Source: Hedera helix (taxonomy: Eukaryota; Streptophyta; Magnoliopsida; Apiales; Araliaceae). Taken from it: a stretch of DNA of 64,000 bases. Made by a program: the position numbers and the translations under genes. Where the stretch lies: assembly GCA_947179155.2 (NCBI GenBank), contig OX359278.1, positions 19,106,996-19,170,995 of the forward strand. The letters run 5' to 3'. Numbering within the stretch: position 1 is the first letter of the stretch; each line of letters opens with the position of its first letter. Below are positions 45,601 to 57,546 of the stretch, one piece after another. The notes beneath the pieces were generated by a model. It had not been told where the DNA came from, made no database searches, and saw only the letters and a program-made list of their open reading frames with translations.

Positions 45601-46298
45601 AGCGAACAGTATGTCTGAGTGTTATGCATAACATAAGGTACTTTAAGCTGATCACCTATTGTACTTGTTTATGATTACGAATTTTCAGTAAAATACTGTT
45701 AATTTAAGCATGTATTCACGGTCCATGGTGACCACTCAGTACAACTCATTCATATGGAAATATTGTAGTTTCTTGATTCCATATATATCCTTCAGTCCAT
45801 AATGACTCTTCAGTAATAGAAATTATCAGAATTGGAACTTTTGGCACTTACATTGTTCATAATTCATTTACTTAATTCCTGAGCTTTTAATTATTGTTAC
45901 ACACCTTGATATATGAATTCCTACATATGAACATTTACTTTTATTATTTTTATACTTGCTGAGCAAACTCGTTGCTCACCCTTGCTTCCCTTAAACATTA
46001 CAGTTAAGTCTGAACAAGGCACCGGCTCAGAAAATGATAAAGGCAAAGGCAAGGTTGATGAGTAGCCTTATTGTAATGTAATAATTAATACAGTGTTGTA
46101 CTAAGACTTATGTTTGTATTTGATATTTTAAGTGATGTATGTACTAGTAACGGTTGCAAGACTTGGGACACAAATATTTATGTTATCTCAATATAAATAT
46201 TTTTATTTTTCGCATTTAGATGTTAGTAGAATGTTATATGAGTTGGATCGTGAAGCACCAGATTCGAGGTAAAGGTATCTGAATTTGGGGGTGTCACA
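42606..46298 (+). mobile_element. Solo LTR (3.7 kb) inserted in the gypsy gag
   Basis: It starts TGTAATATATCC and ends TTTGGGGGTGTCACA. Flanking pentamers are TCTGT (42601-42605) and TCTGC (46299-46303), a duplication with one change. Gypsy gag sequence lies on both sides. It includes poly-C near 43176-43190, TA and ATT tracts, long AT-rich repeats with TTATTTTAATTGT between 44300 and 45050, and the TGAGCAAACTCGTTGCTCA hairpin at 45960. Sequence near 43400-43700 resembles 50160-50450 of the second solo LTR, so they are related. No internal retroelement sequence is present. Confidence 0.85.
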
Positions 46299-46303
46299 TC
46301 TGC

Positions 46304-46735
46304 TCTACTGTTGCTCCACATCACGTGCTCGCTAGTAAGCCTAAAAAATAGTCTAAATCGAATGAAGATTGAGAACATCCGGCAAGGGTTGTCGCAGTCC
46401 TCCCAAATACCTTACTACCAGTTAGTCCTCTGTCTTAGACAAATCATTATAGGCTATCAATTGGTAGAAATCCTCCATATAGTCATCAACGGATCTGCTT
46501 AAATAAGGATTGAGTGTACCCAAAAAGAAGAAAGTGACTCTGCATTTTTTTTTCTTCATCTTCTCCCAAGCCATGATTTTAGCATTGTCCTGTCTTTCCC
46601 ATGAGCGTTTCAACTATTCCCACCAAGCAGATGCTTTACCCTTGAGTTTAATGGAAACCAGTTTCACCTTGACACTATCTGAAACCTCCTTATATTAAAA
46701 AACACGTTTCACTTCGTTCAGCTAATCGATTAATC
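46304..46735 (-). pseudogene. Gypsy gag, central fragment
   Basis: On the minus strand the piece reads LNEVKRVF, then YKEVSDSVKVKLVSIKLKG, KASAWW, and SVDDYMEDFYQLIAYNDLSK further on. This is the capsid region of plant gypsy gag (family pattern: KVKLVA..L.G.A..WW). Several stops are present. It continues to 42560 on one side and to 57546 on the other once the insertions are removed. Confidence 0.85.
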
Positions 46736-47059
46736 TGTTAGTAAAAATGTGTATGCTTAAATGATTTGATGATGATAAGAAAATGAACTTTATTATGTGT
46801 GTGTGCGCGTGTGTATGAAATAAGAATGATGAGACTTAACTTGTTAATACGTGATGATTGTTGTATAGCTCTTAAAAGAAAATAGTGTACAAGAGCTTAA
46901 AACTTAATGCGATTATTAATGTATATTTGTACTAGTAGCTTTTGTGAAGTCCTTATTTAATTCGTATTGTACAAAAACTTAGTTTAGAATAGATCAAACT
47001 TGTTAGATTGATCTTATAAGAAAAAATGTTGTATAGATGTTAGGACTTAAGTGGTCAAC

Positions 47060-48660
47060 TTTATGAAGATCGTAAAATAAGAAGACCAGATTGTGATTCC
47101 AAATTCTAAATCACATTGTAAAGTTCAGAATCGTACTAGAAGTTCAGAATCGTACTAGAAGTTCAAAATCTTATTACAAGTTCAAGATTGTATAGCCACA
47201 GTCAGATCGTTTTCAAATTCAGAATTGTAGTGCAAGGTCAGAACCGTATTGCAAAGTTCTGAATCATATAGCAAACTCAGAGCAATGTCATAATTGTATA
47301 GTAAAGTCAGTTTATATGATAAAGATGTGATCGCAAGGTTAACTTAAAAAAAGTATAGCAAAGGAAGATCGTATAAAAGCTTTGATTGTATAGCAACTTT
47401 GATCATAGTATATTAAGTAAAGATTGTATTATAGAAGAGACTATTTAGTACTGACAATCACAGAGCACAATACTAGTTCATGAAGTTCATTCTGAATCGT
47501 ATACTTAAGATTAGATCGAAGAACAAATCAAAGAAAAAGAATAAGACAAAAGTATGCATCTATGGAAAGAAGAGTGACAAAGTTCAAGCTGAAAACTTCA
47601 AGAATTGTGAAAGATATCATTCAAAGTTCAACACAAAAATTTATAGAAAAATCAAGCATGATCTAGCAAAAGTAAATATGAAAAGCTCATTGATGCTGAA
47701 TGAATTGAAGTTCTCAGAGATCGAAGAAGAAAGCTAAATTGAATCTGATCATTGAGTGAACACTATTGTCGAGCTGGTTCAGAATGCAGAGTTTCAATAT
47801 GAGTGGACTACTTTAGTATCATACCTATCAAAAGGACGTACAGTCAACAACACTAAGAGATGAATTCACTAGCAAAGAAGGAGTCTGAAATTAACTTATT
47901 AGAAGAAGACAATAAGCAAAAGATGAAATAGTAAATAACTAGACACTGAACAAAGAGTCATGTGATGACTACAAATCATTAGGAAGCGATTAAGAACAAG
48001 AAAAGAAACCTAAGGAAGAGATGAGATAGAGATTCAATTGACAGGAGTATCATCTTTAGATAAGCTCAAGGAAAATCAAACAAATATCTCATGAAGAATG
48101 ATGATATGAGACGATCCAAGGAACATGATGTTTACTACATCAAAAGGAATGTACTAAACAGAGACAAGTGAAATCCACAATCGTGCAGAAAGATAAAGAT
48201 TGAAGATACTGAAAGAAAGACGAATGGAAGAAATTCATAGAGCTTGCAGAGTCAAAGAACAAAGTTAATCATAAAGTATACAGATCGTAAAGTAGATTGA
48301 AAAGTTCACAAAAGTATAGAACTCTAAGTTCGTAGAGTTGATAACTGATAAGAAGACAAGTAAAGCTGATCGCAGAATGAAAGACAAGTTCGATCGTATG
48401 GTAAGATGAACAAATTGTTCTGTTAAATCAAGATCACATAGCAAGTTCAAGATCGTATAACATCATCTAAATCGTATTACAAGCTGAATTGTATTACAAG
48501 TACAAGATCGCAGAGTAGAAGCTGAATCGTATTGCAAGATCATATTGTATTGTAATGTCGTGATCGTACTACAGACCTAGTTCGCATATTAATTTCAAGA
48601 TCGTATAGAAAGATTCAATTCGTATTGTGAAGACATGAGCGTTGCAGAAAATGGAAGATT
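47060..48660. repeat. Degenerate ATCGTAT-GCAAGTTCA repeats
   Basis: Loose units such as GAATCGTATTGCAAG, AGATCGTATAGCAAA and AATCGTACTAGAAGTTCAG recur dozens of times at 20-30 bp spacing over 1.6 kb, with the small frame at 47480-47737 embedded. Unit copies are strongly diverged. The pattern resembles the GATCGTAGAG arrays in the EXLB intron LTR, without close identity. Confidence 0.6.
47480..47737 (+). pseudogene. Possible gag zinc-knuckle fragment
   Basis: The 85-codon frame is lysine-rich and has CIYGKKSDKVQAENF where a retroelement knuckle would read C..CGK.GH....C, followed by an acidic helix-like ESSLMLNELKFSEIEEES pattern with changes. The second Cys, His and last Cys are not in place. 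It could be a decayed copia gag; confidence is low and no function is expected. Confidence 0.3.
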
Positions 48661-48927
48661 GTATAAGAATGTTAATCATAGTGAAGCTTTGACAGTATTG
48701 CAGAATCTCTATTATACAATCGTTCATTTTTTAAAGTGAAAGTGTTAGACTATTGAAAATGGACATGTCACAGATTGAAGAGCCCTATGTAATTTCTCTA
48801 AGTTAAAGTTAAAATCTGGAAATCAAAGCATGTTAGTGTCTACAGGAAAAATTTAATTTTGGAAACATTAGCCGACCGTTGAAAGCGTATGACAGAGATT
48901 AGGAAAAGATGTACAATATTATGTCAT

Positions 48928-49088
48928 CCACGTGGTTGCCAATTTTAGCATACTAGAAATGAAGACAGCCGAAAGCAAACTGACATTTATCGATTAAATG
49001 TCAATATCAAAGATCTTCAAAGATTATAATAGTGATTAAAGTAATGGCTACTTTCTAATAGGCATTTCAACACACATCTCTCTATAAA
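48928..49088 (+). promoter_or_regulatory. Candidate LTR promoter with G-box and TATA box
   Basis: A CCACGTGG G-box lies at 48928-48935 and TCTCTATAAAGGGG at 49079-49092, about 340 bp after the TGTTAG start at 48743. This spacing suits the U3 promoter of an LTR. Activity is inferred only. Confidence 0.4.
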
Positions 49089-51616
49089 GGGGATTACACA
49101 TTCAAAATTCAAAAAGATGTAGGGGATAAAAAAGATAAAGGAATGATCAATTTTACAAGATCACGTCAATAAGGGGATGATAAAACAAGAACTATAGAGA
49201 GAGCTGAAGATTTAAATCGTAGAGTTCAAAAGGGAAGAAGAGAAAGGATAAGAAAATCGATCTACAGAATGAACATACCATCAACCCTAAGTTAGTAAAC
49301 ACTTTGAAGGATCGACAAAAGAGTGATCAGAGCAGAAGAGAAAATGACACATCAAATGGCTCCAGAGATCAATGTCAAAAAGGAATCGCTCAACTGTTAA
49401 GTTCTATCAGTAAAGAAGGACTCAATGCCAACTTAGCATCACCTCAATTACATCATCAACAACTGCAGAAAGACGAGATTTAGTGACTTGTATGATTCTA
49501 AGTGAATTAGACCCTTAGTGGGATGGACTTAGTGTCTAGTTGAAGTGGTTCTTAGTGAACCAGGTCTTAGTGACATATACCGAGACTTAGTGACTCGAAG
49601 TAATCTTTGTGATTCATTATTGTAGCAGATCTTAGTGATCTTGTAATGACCATGACTTCTAAGTTACATTATAATGATGATTATTAAATAATTATCAATA
49701 AATTAAAATTTTTGTATAAATTAATTGTACATTTACATAATTAAACGAATATACGTATGTATGTGTATATTTATGAATCTAATAATGTAGCAAGGTAGTA
49801 GAATTTATTAAAGCAAGTCTAATTGTATGTATGTATAAAGAAGAAAAATAAAGCAAAAATAAGATAATTGAATGGTCATTTGGCTAGCCAAATGGGGGTC
49901 CCATATGGGGGTGGATTGCTAGTTTGTGGTTGCTTCTTTTATACACTATAGCATGCTTCACTCAAGCTCCAAAATGGATTTGAAGCAACATGTCAATCTA
50001 AGTAGTCAATCATAGATATAGTATGCATGAATTAACATCTTAAGTATGTTTACTTAATGTTGCTAGATGATTAGTAGTTTAAGTAAGTGAACCACTTGAG
50101 CTCTATAAATAAAAATCACCCACAGTTGTGTAATGTTGGTTCATTTGCTCCTTGTTGGTATTTTTAGAGAGAGATAAAGTTCTAGAGAGAAGGGAGAGAA
50201 AACTCTTAAGAAAATACACTAGAGGATCTCTTGTGTTAGTGATCAAGTGTTCGAGGTGGAGTCTTTAGCTTATTTCTTGTCTAGGAGGAATAAAGCATCC
50301 AAGTCTAAGAGGTTTAAAAGTTTTTTATACCTTTGTCTCTTCATTTCTATGGTTAATATTGTTGAAGAAATGTTTTCCATGGTTGGTTGTGGGAGAAATT
50401 TGTGTATGATGGAGCTATGGTGAGCTCGAAGATATAATGATAGATTTTGATGGTGAAAATGTGTCTATGTATGCCAAATACATTTTCCTTGGTCAATATA
50501 TATTGTATATAGTCAAAATGTATTTTTAATGGTTAAAAATCTATTTTGATGCTCTATACAGTTAGAACTATGATAAAAAAGAAGAAGTTAGATTCATGGT
50601 TTAGAATGTTTAATATGTACACTAATATGTTTGGTACGTAAATAAGTAGAAGAAATGAGCATATGAAGATTTACCGGTAAAACCCTGACTAGTTATGTGT
50701 TATAAATAGTTGTAGTTTGAAATGTATAAGTTGGTTTTTTGATTTTTATGGCTAGAAAATTACCTTTATGAGTTATAAAGATAACCCAACATGAATCTCT
50801 CAAAAACATGACAAAATGAAGAAGTTATGAAGTTTATCGTAAAACATGTCGTTTTATAATCCTAGATTGATCAATCTTGAATTTTATATCAAAAACATTT
50901 TCAAAAATGAGATTGATTCATGAAATATTGAAGTTAGGAATATAACAAAACTGATTTGGTGTATTTTGGATATTTCATTTTCTAAAAGATTGAACCAAAG
51001 AAATCAAAGTTGGAAAATTAGGGTTTGACAAAACTGATCTATCGTCGCAGCGGTAGTTCTCACCGCCGCTAGACATGCACATTCAGCCCGAGGCCCGCGA
51101 CCCGGCCCTGGTCAAAGCCTGGACCGACCTGGCCCAACCTGGCAGACTACTCTCAGACTGCTTTTTTACCCCAATGATCCGGCCTAGACAGGCCTTCTCG
51201 AAAACCCAGACAGGCCTGCGACTCGAGGCCTGGCCTTGCTCGGCCTTCGGCTCGAACCAGAGCTCAGCCCAGCCTGCAACGGTAACAATTCAATACATGT
51301 GCTAGGCTGCACAACGCTCTGACCACCAGCCTACATTAATTGACCCTTCCCCCTCCAAACCAATGACTAGGCTTTTGCTTCTGACCACTACCCCAACTAC
51401 AAGTCACATGCACTCGTCTAATGATGCATCCAGCCTTCTTTAACAGACTCTCTCTCTCCCCTTTAAATTAAATAAACTCCCTATTAATTTATTCATTTAA
51501 TAATAAGATATAGTTTTAAATAATAATAATATTCATAAATAATTTATATTTTTAAGATATAATTTTAAATAATAATATTTTTAAATATAATTAACATTAG
51601 TAGAGGTGACATGTTA

Positions 51617-51619
51617 AGA

Positions 51620-51666
<47 letters not shown>
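51617..51666. repeat. (ATT)n microsatellite
   Basis: About sixteen ATT units lie inside the hAT element, upstream of the transposase remnant. Confidence 0.95.
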
Positions 51667-51667
<1 letters not shown>

Positions 51668-52256
51668 AAATGATAACAAGTTAGAAGAAATATGATGATG
51701 CCTAAAAAAGGTAGTATATATATATTTTTTTAATTTAGAAAAAAATATGAAAATATAGGGATTATTTAGTAGCTCCAGGCAAGGCTACAAAAAAGAAAAA
51801 AGACGGTAACAATGCTCATTATTCAAAACGCGTGCATGCTCTCGGGTGGCATGTTGCTGCTGCCTGCTACTTGATGGTTCTGCTACTGACGGCTGACGCG
51901 TCAGCTGCTGGTGTCCTGTCACTCCTGCTGGCTGCCATCAATTCAATACTTGCAAAAAAAAAAAAGAAGAAAAACGATCAAATTTTCACCGGCTATTTGT
52001 GGAACGGCCATATTTTTGTTGTATAAAATGAAAATAGTGTATTGTATTAATACATTCATAAATGTTATTATTATATTTCAATCCTTTTAGCATTATTCTC
52101 TCTCCATATAAAGATAATTATTTTCTCTCCACAAAGCTTCAATTTCTTATTATTATAAATCTCAATTTGTATTATTAATACATTCTTTTTATTATACCCC
52201 TTAGTATTATATTTTTACAATATTATACTTTTATTATTATATTTTATTATAATATA

Positions 52257-54262
52257 ATGGATTCCTCAAACACTGCATCTGGATCATAAATGCCGCAATT
52301 TATTCAAAATGACCAAAATTGCATTTGGCCTGATGGTGGAACGAGTTTGAGTCCGTTATTTCCACGTCTTATCAGTGAGCAAAACAAACGTACAACACCA
52401 GTTTAGGAACATTTCATCGAAGTATGGGCTGTCGATGGTGTTAAAAAGGCTCAATGTAAAATCTGCAACACCTTATTTGGTACTAAAGGCAATAACACAC
52501 TACAGTGACACTACCAATCGTGTTTACAAAGGCATAAACTAACTGATGAAAGCTCTCAAGCACGAATTGATTGTTCCGGTCACAGTTGGAGTTATGATCA
52601 AATATTAGAATAAGAGATACAAGCCAAACTATTGATCGAGAATGAGCTCTCGTTCAATTTTTTCGCCGATCAGCACTGTACCGAGTGCATTCAATCTGGA
52701 TTGCAACCGAAATATAAACAAGTAAGTAGAATGACTACTAAATGTGATGCTATTAAATTATATAATAAAGCTAACAAAAAGAACTAATTAAATATTTTGA
52801 CAATTTTGACGGTAAAATTAGTTTAAGTAGTGATATTTGGTCTGCTAATCATCAAACTAGAGTTAACTATATTTGTATGACTGCTCATTGGATAGATTCT
52901 GAAATGGTTATGGAAAAAAGAATTATAGGATTTGAATTTTTTGAATTACCTCATACTAGTCAAAGAATATATGGTCAAATTATAGAGATTATTCATACTT
53001 TTAAAATTAAAAATAAAATACTGAGTATTAGTTTAGATAATGCAAGCAATAACAATAGTGATGTTACCATGTTAAAAAATAATTTGTTACCTGTAATAAA
53101 TGGTGCATTTTTTCATGTTACATGTGTTTGTCATATAATAAATTTAATTGTTCAATCTAGATTCAATTATTTAGAAATGACTATATCTAAAATTCATGAT
53201 ATGATAATGTGTGTGTATAGTTCAAATACAAAAATTCAAAATTTTAGACATTTTTGTCATGCAAGATGAGAAAAAATTAAAAGAGTAAAATTTGATAATA
53301 ACATTAGGTGGAATAGTACATATGATTTGTTTAAACATGTCTATAAACGTAAAAATATACTTATGAAGTTTTATAATACTTTGATGGTTCATGAATTAAT
53401 AAACGAAGACTGGGATCTACTTGGTCAACTTTTAAGGATTCTTAAGGTTTTTAAAAAACACACAAAAATATTATCTGCTGTTTATTATCCTACAATTCAT
53501 CATGTTTTGTATGCATGTTTAGAAATATCAATTATTTTTAAAGAATTTAAAAATAATGATATTTGGTCTACCCTTATTTTGTCAATGGAAGAAAAGTTTA
53601 AAAAATACTTTGAGGACATGTCAACTGTTATTACTTGTGCCGCTACATTAAACCCAATTATAAAATTAAAAGGTGTAGAAAGTATTTTGAAAGATATAGT
53701 AGAAAATATAGGTACTAGTAATATTGATCACATTAACTTAAAATTTAATACAACATTTACTGAATTTTATAAATTGTATGAATCTGTATATTGTACATCT
53801 ATACGTGCACTGGCCCTTACCCCTTCACCTTCTAAATATGCCAGCTTATTAAAAACACTATCCAATAAAACAAAAACTTCAACACACACGTGTTGTTTAA
53901 ACAGACTTGGTTTATATTGTAGTACTGATTTTAGGAGTTTTGTGACCGAAGAAGAATTTGAAAATTTTAATATTCTCGCTTTCTGGATTAAACATAAATG
54001 ACAATTTCCTACTTTGGTCGCGATTGCCCATGATTTACTAACTATCAAAGCTAGTACCATAGCTTCGGAATCTTGTTTTTCTTTATCTGGCAGGGTATTA
54101 GATGAAAAAAGAAGCAGACTTAGTCCGAAATCATTGGAAATATGCATTTACTATAGAGATTATTTTGTCGCGCAAAGATGAATACAAGACGTAATAGACG
54201 GTCAAGATAGCTCGGAAGATTTCGAAGTCGGAGCAGAGATTTTTGAAAGTTCAATTCCATGA
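52257..54262 (+). pseudogene. hAT transposase with BED zinc finger
   Basis: From ATG 52257 a mostly open path of about 660 codons covers the family layout. A BED finger comes first (HFIEVWAVDG, KKAQCKICNTLFGTKGNN, then HYQSC). A central part follows (52877-53269: SLDNASNNNSDVTMLK, then GAFFHVTCVCHIINLIVQS, with the conserved CxxH of the hAT core). The later core is at 53327-54001. The C-terminal dimerisation domain reads FPTLVAIAHDLLTIKAST, ASESCFSLSGRVLDEKRS and RLSPKSLEICIYYRDYF. About six in-frame stops and at least one frameshift inactivate it. It resembles the Ac/RICESLEEPER group. The copy looks only moderately decayed. Confidence 0.9.
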
Positions 54263-54659
54263 ATATTGAAGATTTGAAGACAAATATTTTTAAATTTTTA
54301 AGACAAATATTTTTAACTAAGGAATAATTAATTATTGCTTATGTTATACTTTAAAGTTATAAACTTATAATTATTCATTATTGTAATTTGTTAGTTGTAA
54401 TTAATAAACTTGTATTACATTAGCTTTAATAAATACATCAACTTTTATTTCCTTTTTTAATAAGGACGAGTCGCATTATGTTTTGAAAGTTATGAGTATA
54501 TATATATAATCATTTAAAAATATTTGTTTCAAATTAATATAAAATACATTTTTACATATTTAACAATATTTTTTTAATAATTATTTTAATTATACTTAAT
54601 ATTTTAAATAATATTTTATTTTCATAATATTATAAAAATAAAATTTTAATTATGTATAT

Positions 54660-54700
54660 GTGTGTCAGTGTGTGTATGTGTGTTTAATAATATATATATT

Positions 54701-54750
<50 letters not shown>

Positions 54751-54844
54751 TGTGTGTGTGTGTGTGTGTGTGTTTGTGTGTGTGTCATATGTGACTTATG
54801 AGTGTGATTGTGTGAGTCAGACGTCATTGAGTGTGTTTGTGTTG

Positions 54845-54895
<51 letters not shown>

Positions 54896-54900
54896 TGTGT
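54660..54900. repeat. (TA)n and (TG)n microsatellites in the hAT 3' part
   Basis: TA repeats at about 54700-54750 and TG repeats at about 54750-54783 and 54850-54900 are separated by TGAGTCAGACGTCATTGAGTG. Open frames across them are low-complexity artefacts. Confidence 0.95.
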
Positions 54901-55620
54901 GATTGTGTGAGTCAGACGTCATTGAGTGTGTTTGTGTTGACAGTAACGTGTAGTTGGCATCACTCTCAGACTCTCAGTCCTAGCCTTGTCCCAACCAAGC
55001 TGTCCAAACAAGCTTACTTTTTGCGCTAATGGCCTGGCCTGACCCGGACCTCATGCCGAAACAGGCTTACTTTTTGCGAGTAAAGTTCGGCCTGGCCTCG
55101 TTAACGTTAAAGCTTGGCTTGGCCTGGTCAACGACCAAGGCCTGCCAAGCTCAGGCGGGACCAAGCCAGGCTGGTCTGATGTGCATGTCTAATTGTCACC
55201 ACGATGAAACATTCTTCGAGTCATCGCCGCAGCGGTGGTCCTCATAGCAACAGTGGTTGTGTGATTGTGTGAGTCAGACGTCATTGAGTGTGTTTGTGTT
55301 GACAGTAACGTGTAGCTGGCATCACTCTCAGACTCTCAGTCCTAGCCTTGTCCCAACCAAGCTGTCCAAACAAGCTTACTTTTTGCGCTAATGGCCTGGC
55401 CTGACCCGGACCTCATGCCGAAATAGGCTTACTTTTTGCGAGTAAAGTTCGGCCTGGCCTCGTTGACGTTAAAGCTTGGCTTGGCCTGGTCAACGACCAA
55501 GGCCTGCCAAGCTCAGGCGGGACCAAGCCAGGCTGGTCTGATGTGCATGTCTAATTGTCGCCACGATGAAACATTCTTCGAGTCATCGCCGCATCGGTGG
55601 TCCTCATAGCAACAGTGGTT
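54897..55620. repeat. 362 bp tandem duplication of the hAT right end plus flank
   Basis: Units 54897-55258 and 55259-55620 are nearly identical. Each begins GTGTGATTGTGTGAGTCAGA, includes the right hAT subterminal repeats and terminal repeat (ending 55191 and 55553), and ends with ~67 bp of LTR flank (CATAGCAACAGTGGTT). Because flanking LTR DNA is included, the duplication took place after hAT insertion. Confidence 0.92.
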
Positions 55621-57374
55621 ATCTAGAATGTTTAAAAATTAACTTTTATTAACTAGGTCGGGTCGGGCCATAGAAAATGGGTTAGGTCAGATCTTTTGAA
55701 AATGAAATGGGTCAGAAAATGTAATTTTATGTAATATTAATATTTGGCAAGTTTAAATAATTAAAATATTATTAAATGATTAATAATATTTAAAATTTAA
55801 TAAAATATTATTAAATGAATAATAATACTAGAAAATGTATAAAATATTATTAAATAATTAATAATATTAGAAACTCAATAAAATACTATTAAATGAATAA
55901 TAATATTAGAAACTCAATAAAATATTATTAAATGAATAATAATATTAGAAAATGAATAAAATATTATTAAATAATTAATATGAACCTAGATATGATACTA
56001 ATTGAAAGATCAACTTGATTAATTGTTAGGTCTTTTCAAATGACATTAAATTGTATTGATTAGCTATAATCAACAATCGAGGCAAGTTTTCTTTACTTAA
56101 ACTTGTATTTATTTTCCAAGAATTTTAAGTGATTTAATTATTGAAAATTAATCTACATCTATATTGTTTATGTATTTCCACTTAGTGCATTTGAAGCTTT
56201 ATAGTTCTTTGATTTATGAACTATTTACGAATGTCTAAGCTAATTGTTTTAGCTAGACACTGCATGTATAAATTTATTAACTTGAATATTTTAAAAAGCT
56301 TATCCAAATCATTGGTTGGTAAGAATTCTTATAATAAGACTGAGAACGAACACTCCTAAATAAGGGGATTATATTCGAAAAATCGACATTTACGTAAGAT
56401 GTTTGAATGTTATGCATATACATGGGGTACAAGAGGTTGATCCCCTCGAATACAAAAACAATAAAATGGTCAGATACATATCTGATTTACCTTAAATATT
56501 AGTTCATGGTCCTTAGAGGTCACTCAGTAGTAAAGACTCAATCAATTCTTTTTAATTGAAATTGACTCTTGTTCTTTCACAATTATTATATATTGTTGAA
56601 AACTCTGAAGTTATTTTTCATTCAATCATGATATATTTTATATTAATTGTTCTTAAACTTGTTGTGCAAGCTAGTTGCTCACCCTTGCTATATCATGAAC
56701 CCATTTTCAGCTAAGCTCGAGTGCTCCAAGAAAGACAAGGGCAAGAAAAAAAGCCAAAGTGGAGGATTGGCATGCTAGTATTTTAATTATTTAATATTTA
56801 CCTAAATGTTATAAATATTTTATAAACCCTTAAGATATGTATTGTTATGTTAAGGTTAGAAGACCTTGAGATTGTATTATCTTTTTGTAAGGAACATTGA
56901 TGTATTATTCTGCTAAGATTAATGAAGACTATGTATTTAATTATTATTATGTATTGAATTATGAGTACTAAATTCAAGGTTATGGAACTCGGATTTGGGG
57001 GTGTCACAGATCTAAATGTAAAGATCAATAATATCCTTAGTGGATTCCCTACTAGAAGTGTAGAAGAATGAACTAGAAAATCTTTGTGTACTGAACCACT
57101 TAAAATTATGGTGCCATCTCTTATGTCTTTTACTACTTACATTACAACTGCTCTAGCTATTTTACTATCTGCAATAACATTTCAGTAGCATAGTTCAAAA
57201 CAAAACTACAATTTACAATCTTAGATCAATGAGGGGTGTTTTATCAAATTAACTATTTCGCTACAATTACAAAATAAATAATTTGATAATTACGTTTTGA
57301 AAGAATAAAATGATCTATTCACCCCCCCCCCCCCCTCTAGATCATTTTTGTGCCATTTGGGAAATAATAGAATC

Positions 57375-57546
57375 ACTTAGCTTGCAACATACCAGAAAAC
57401 TCTGGTAGCTCCACCTTAAATCTCAAATCTAGATGACAATCATCTCGACCACGTCGTTCCCAGAACGGGTCCTTATTGTGATAAGGGTTATCAGAACTGA
57501 ACTCAAAATTATATTCTTCCTCGTCACGGTCAAGGTGCGGGACTTT
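57375..57546 (-). pseudogene. Gypsy gag, N-terminal fragment
   Basis: The minus strand reads DPFWERRGRDD, then LRFKVELPEFSGMLQAK, the conserved PEFSG entry into plant gypsy gag. On the 5' side it is cut by the Athila LTR start at 57547, and on the 3' side by the copia-like element ending at 57369. It continues the gag seen at 46304-46735. Confidence 0.8.

Larger units (their letters stand above)
51070..55191 (+). mobile_element. hAT transposon
   Basis: The left end TAGACATGCACATTCAG and the right end CTGATGTGCATGTCTA are inverted repeats of 13 perfect bases. Both subterminal regions (51100-51260 and 55030-55180) are crowded with GGCCTGG / CCAGGCC-type words, typical of hAT transposase binding sites. 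A hAT transposase remnant lies inside. The expected 8 bp duplication is not evident (left ACCGCCGC, right ATTGTCAC), perhaps because of later rearrangement. Confidence 0.85.
49642..57008 (+). mobile_element. Second solo LTR, split by a hAT transposon
   Basis: It starts TGTAATGACCATGAC and ends TTTGGGGGTGTCACA. Perfect GATCT duplications flank it (49637-49641 and 57009-57013). After subtracting the hAT (51070-55191) and a 362 bp duplication, the LTR is about 2.9 kb. The GAGAGAAAACTC and TTGGTTGTGGGAGAAATTTGTG blocks near 50190 and 50380 match the first solo LTR (43400-43650). A hairpin TGTGCAAGCTAGTTGCTCA lies at 56663-56681. No gag or pol sequence is present. Confidence 0.88.
46736..57369 (+). 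mobile_element. Copia-like element inserted in the gypsy gag, itself interrupted
   Basis: Gypsy gag is interrupted between FSGMLQAK (right side) and DWLNEVK-like sequence (left side). The flanking pentamers are TAATC (46731-46735) and GAATC (57370-57374). The element starts TGTTAGTAAAAATG. A second TGTTAG start at 48743 follows AAGTGAAAG, a possible weak polypurine tract. The end near 57014-57340 has CCTTAGTGGATTCCCTAC, CTGAACCACTTAAAAT and a CCCCCCTCTAGA block, like the R/U5 part of plant copia LTRs. A solo LTR (49642-57008) is nested in it. Assignment to copia is by these features and a weak knuckle-like frame. Confidence 0.6.
38390..57546 (-). mobile_element. Decayed Ty3/gypsy element, host of the large nest
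   Basis: Minus-strand gag, protease, RT/RNase H and integrase pieces appear in gypsy order from 57546 down to 39111. They are interrupted by a solo LTR (42606-46298) and a copia-like element (46736-57369). An Athila element abuts the gag at 57547. The 3' LTR should lie between about 38390 and 39100 (a TATATAA box occurs on the minus strand near 38560), but its limits are not resolved. Integrase-end phrases such as IGPCEILQNINDNAYRV and TSDIFNVKHLNPYF place it among chromovirus-like elements; the clade is uncertain. All frames are broken. Confidence 0.85.

Noticed and set aside
42500..46300. A full retrotransposon between the TCTGT/TCTGC duplications
   Set aside because: There is only one LTR and no gag, pol, PBS or PPT inside, so a solo LTR is the simpler reading.
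46736..49641. Endogenous pararetrovirus as an explanation for the segment
   Set aside because: TATA-like promoter and knuckle-like frame alone are not enough; no viral RT or movement-protein motif is visible, and the TGTTAG ends with a 5 bp duplication fit an LTR element better.
51062..55199. 8 bp target duplication for the hAT element
   Set aside because: The adjacent octamers ACCGCCGC and ATTGTCAC do not match; a shifted similarity (TCACC) is too weak to claim.
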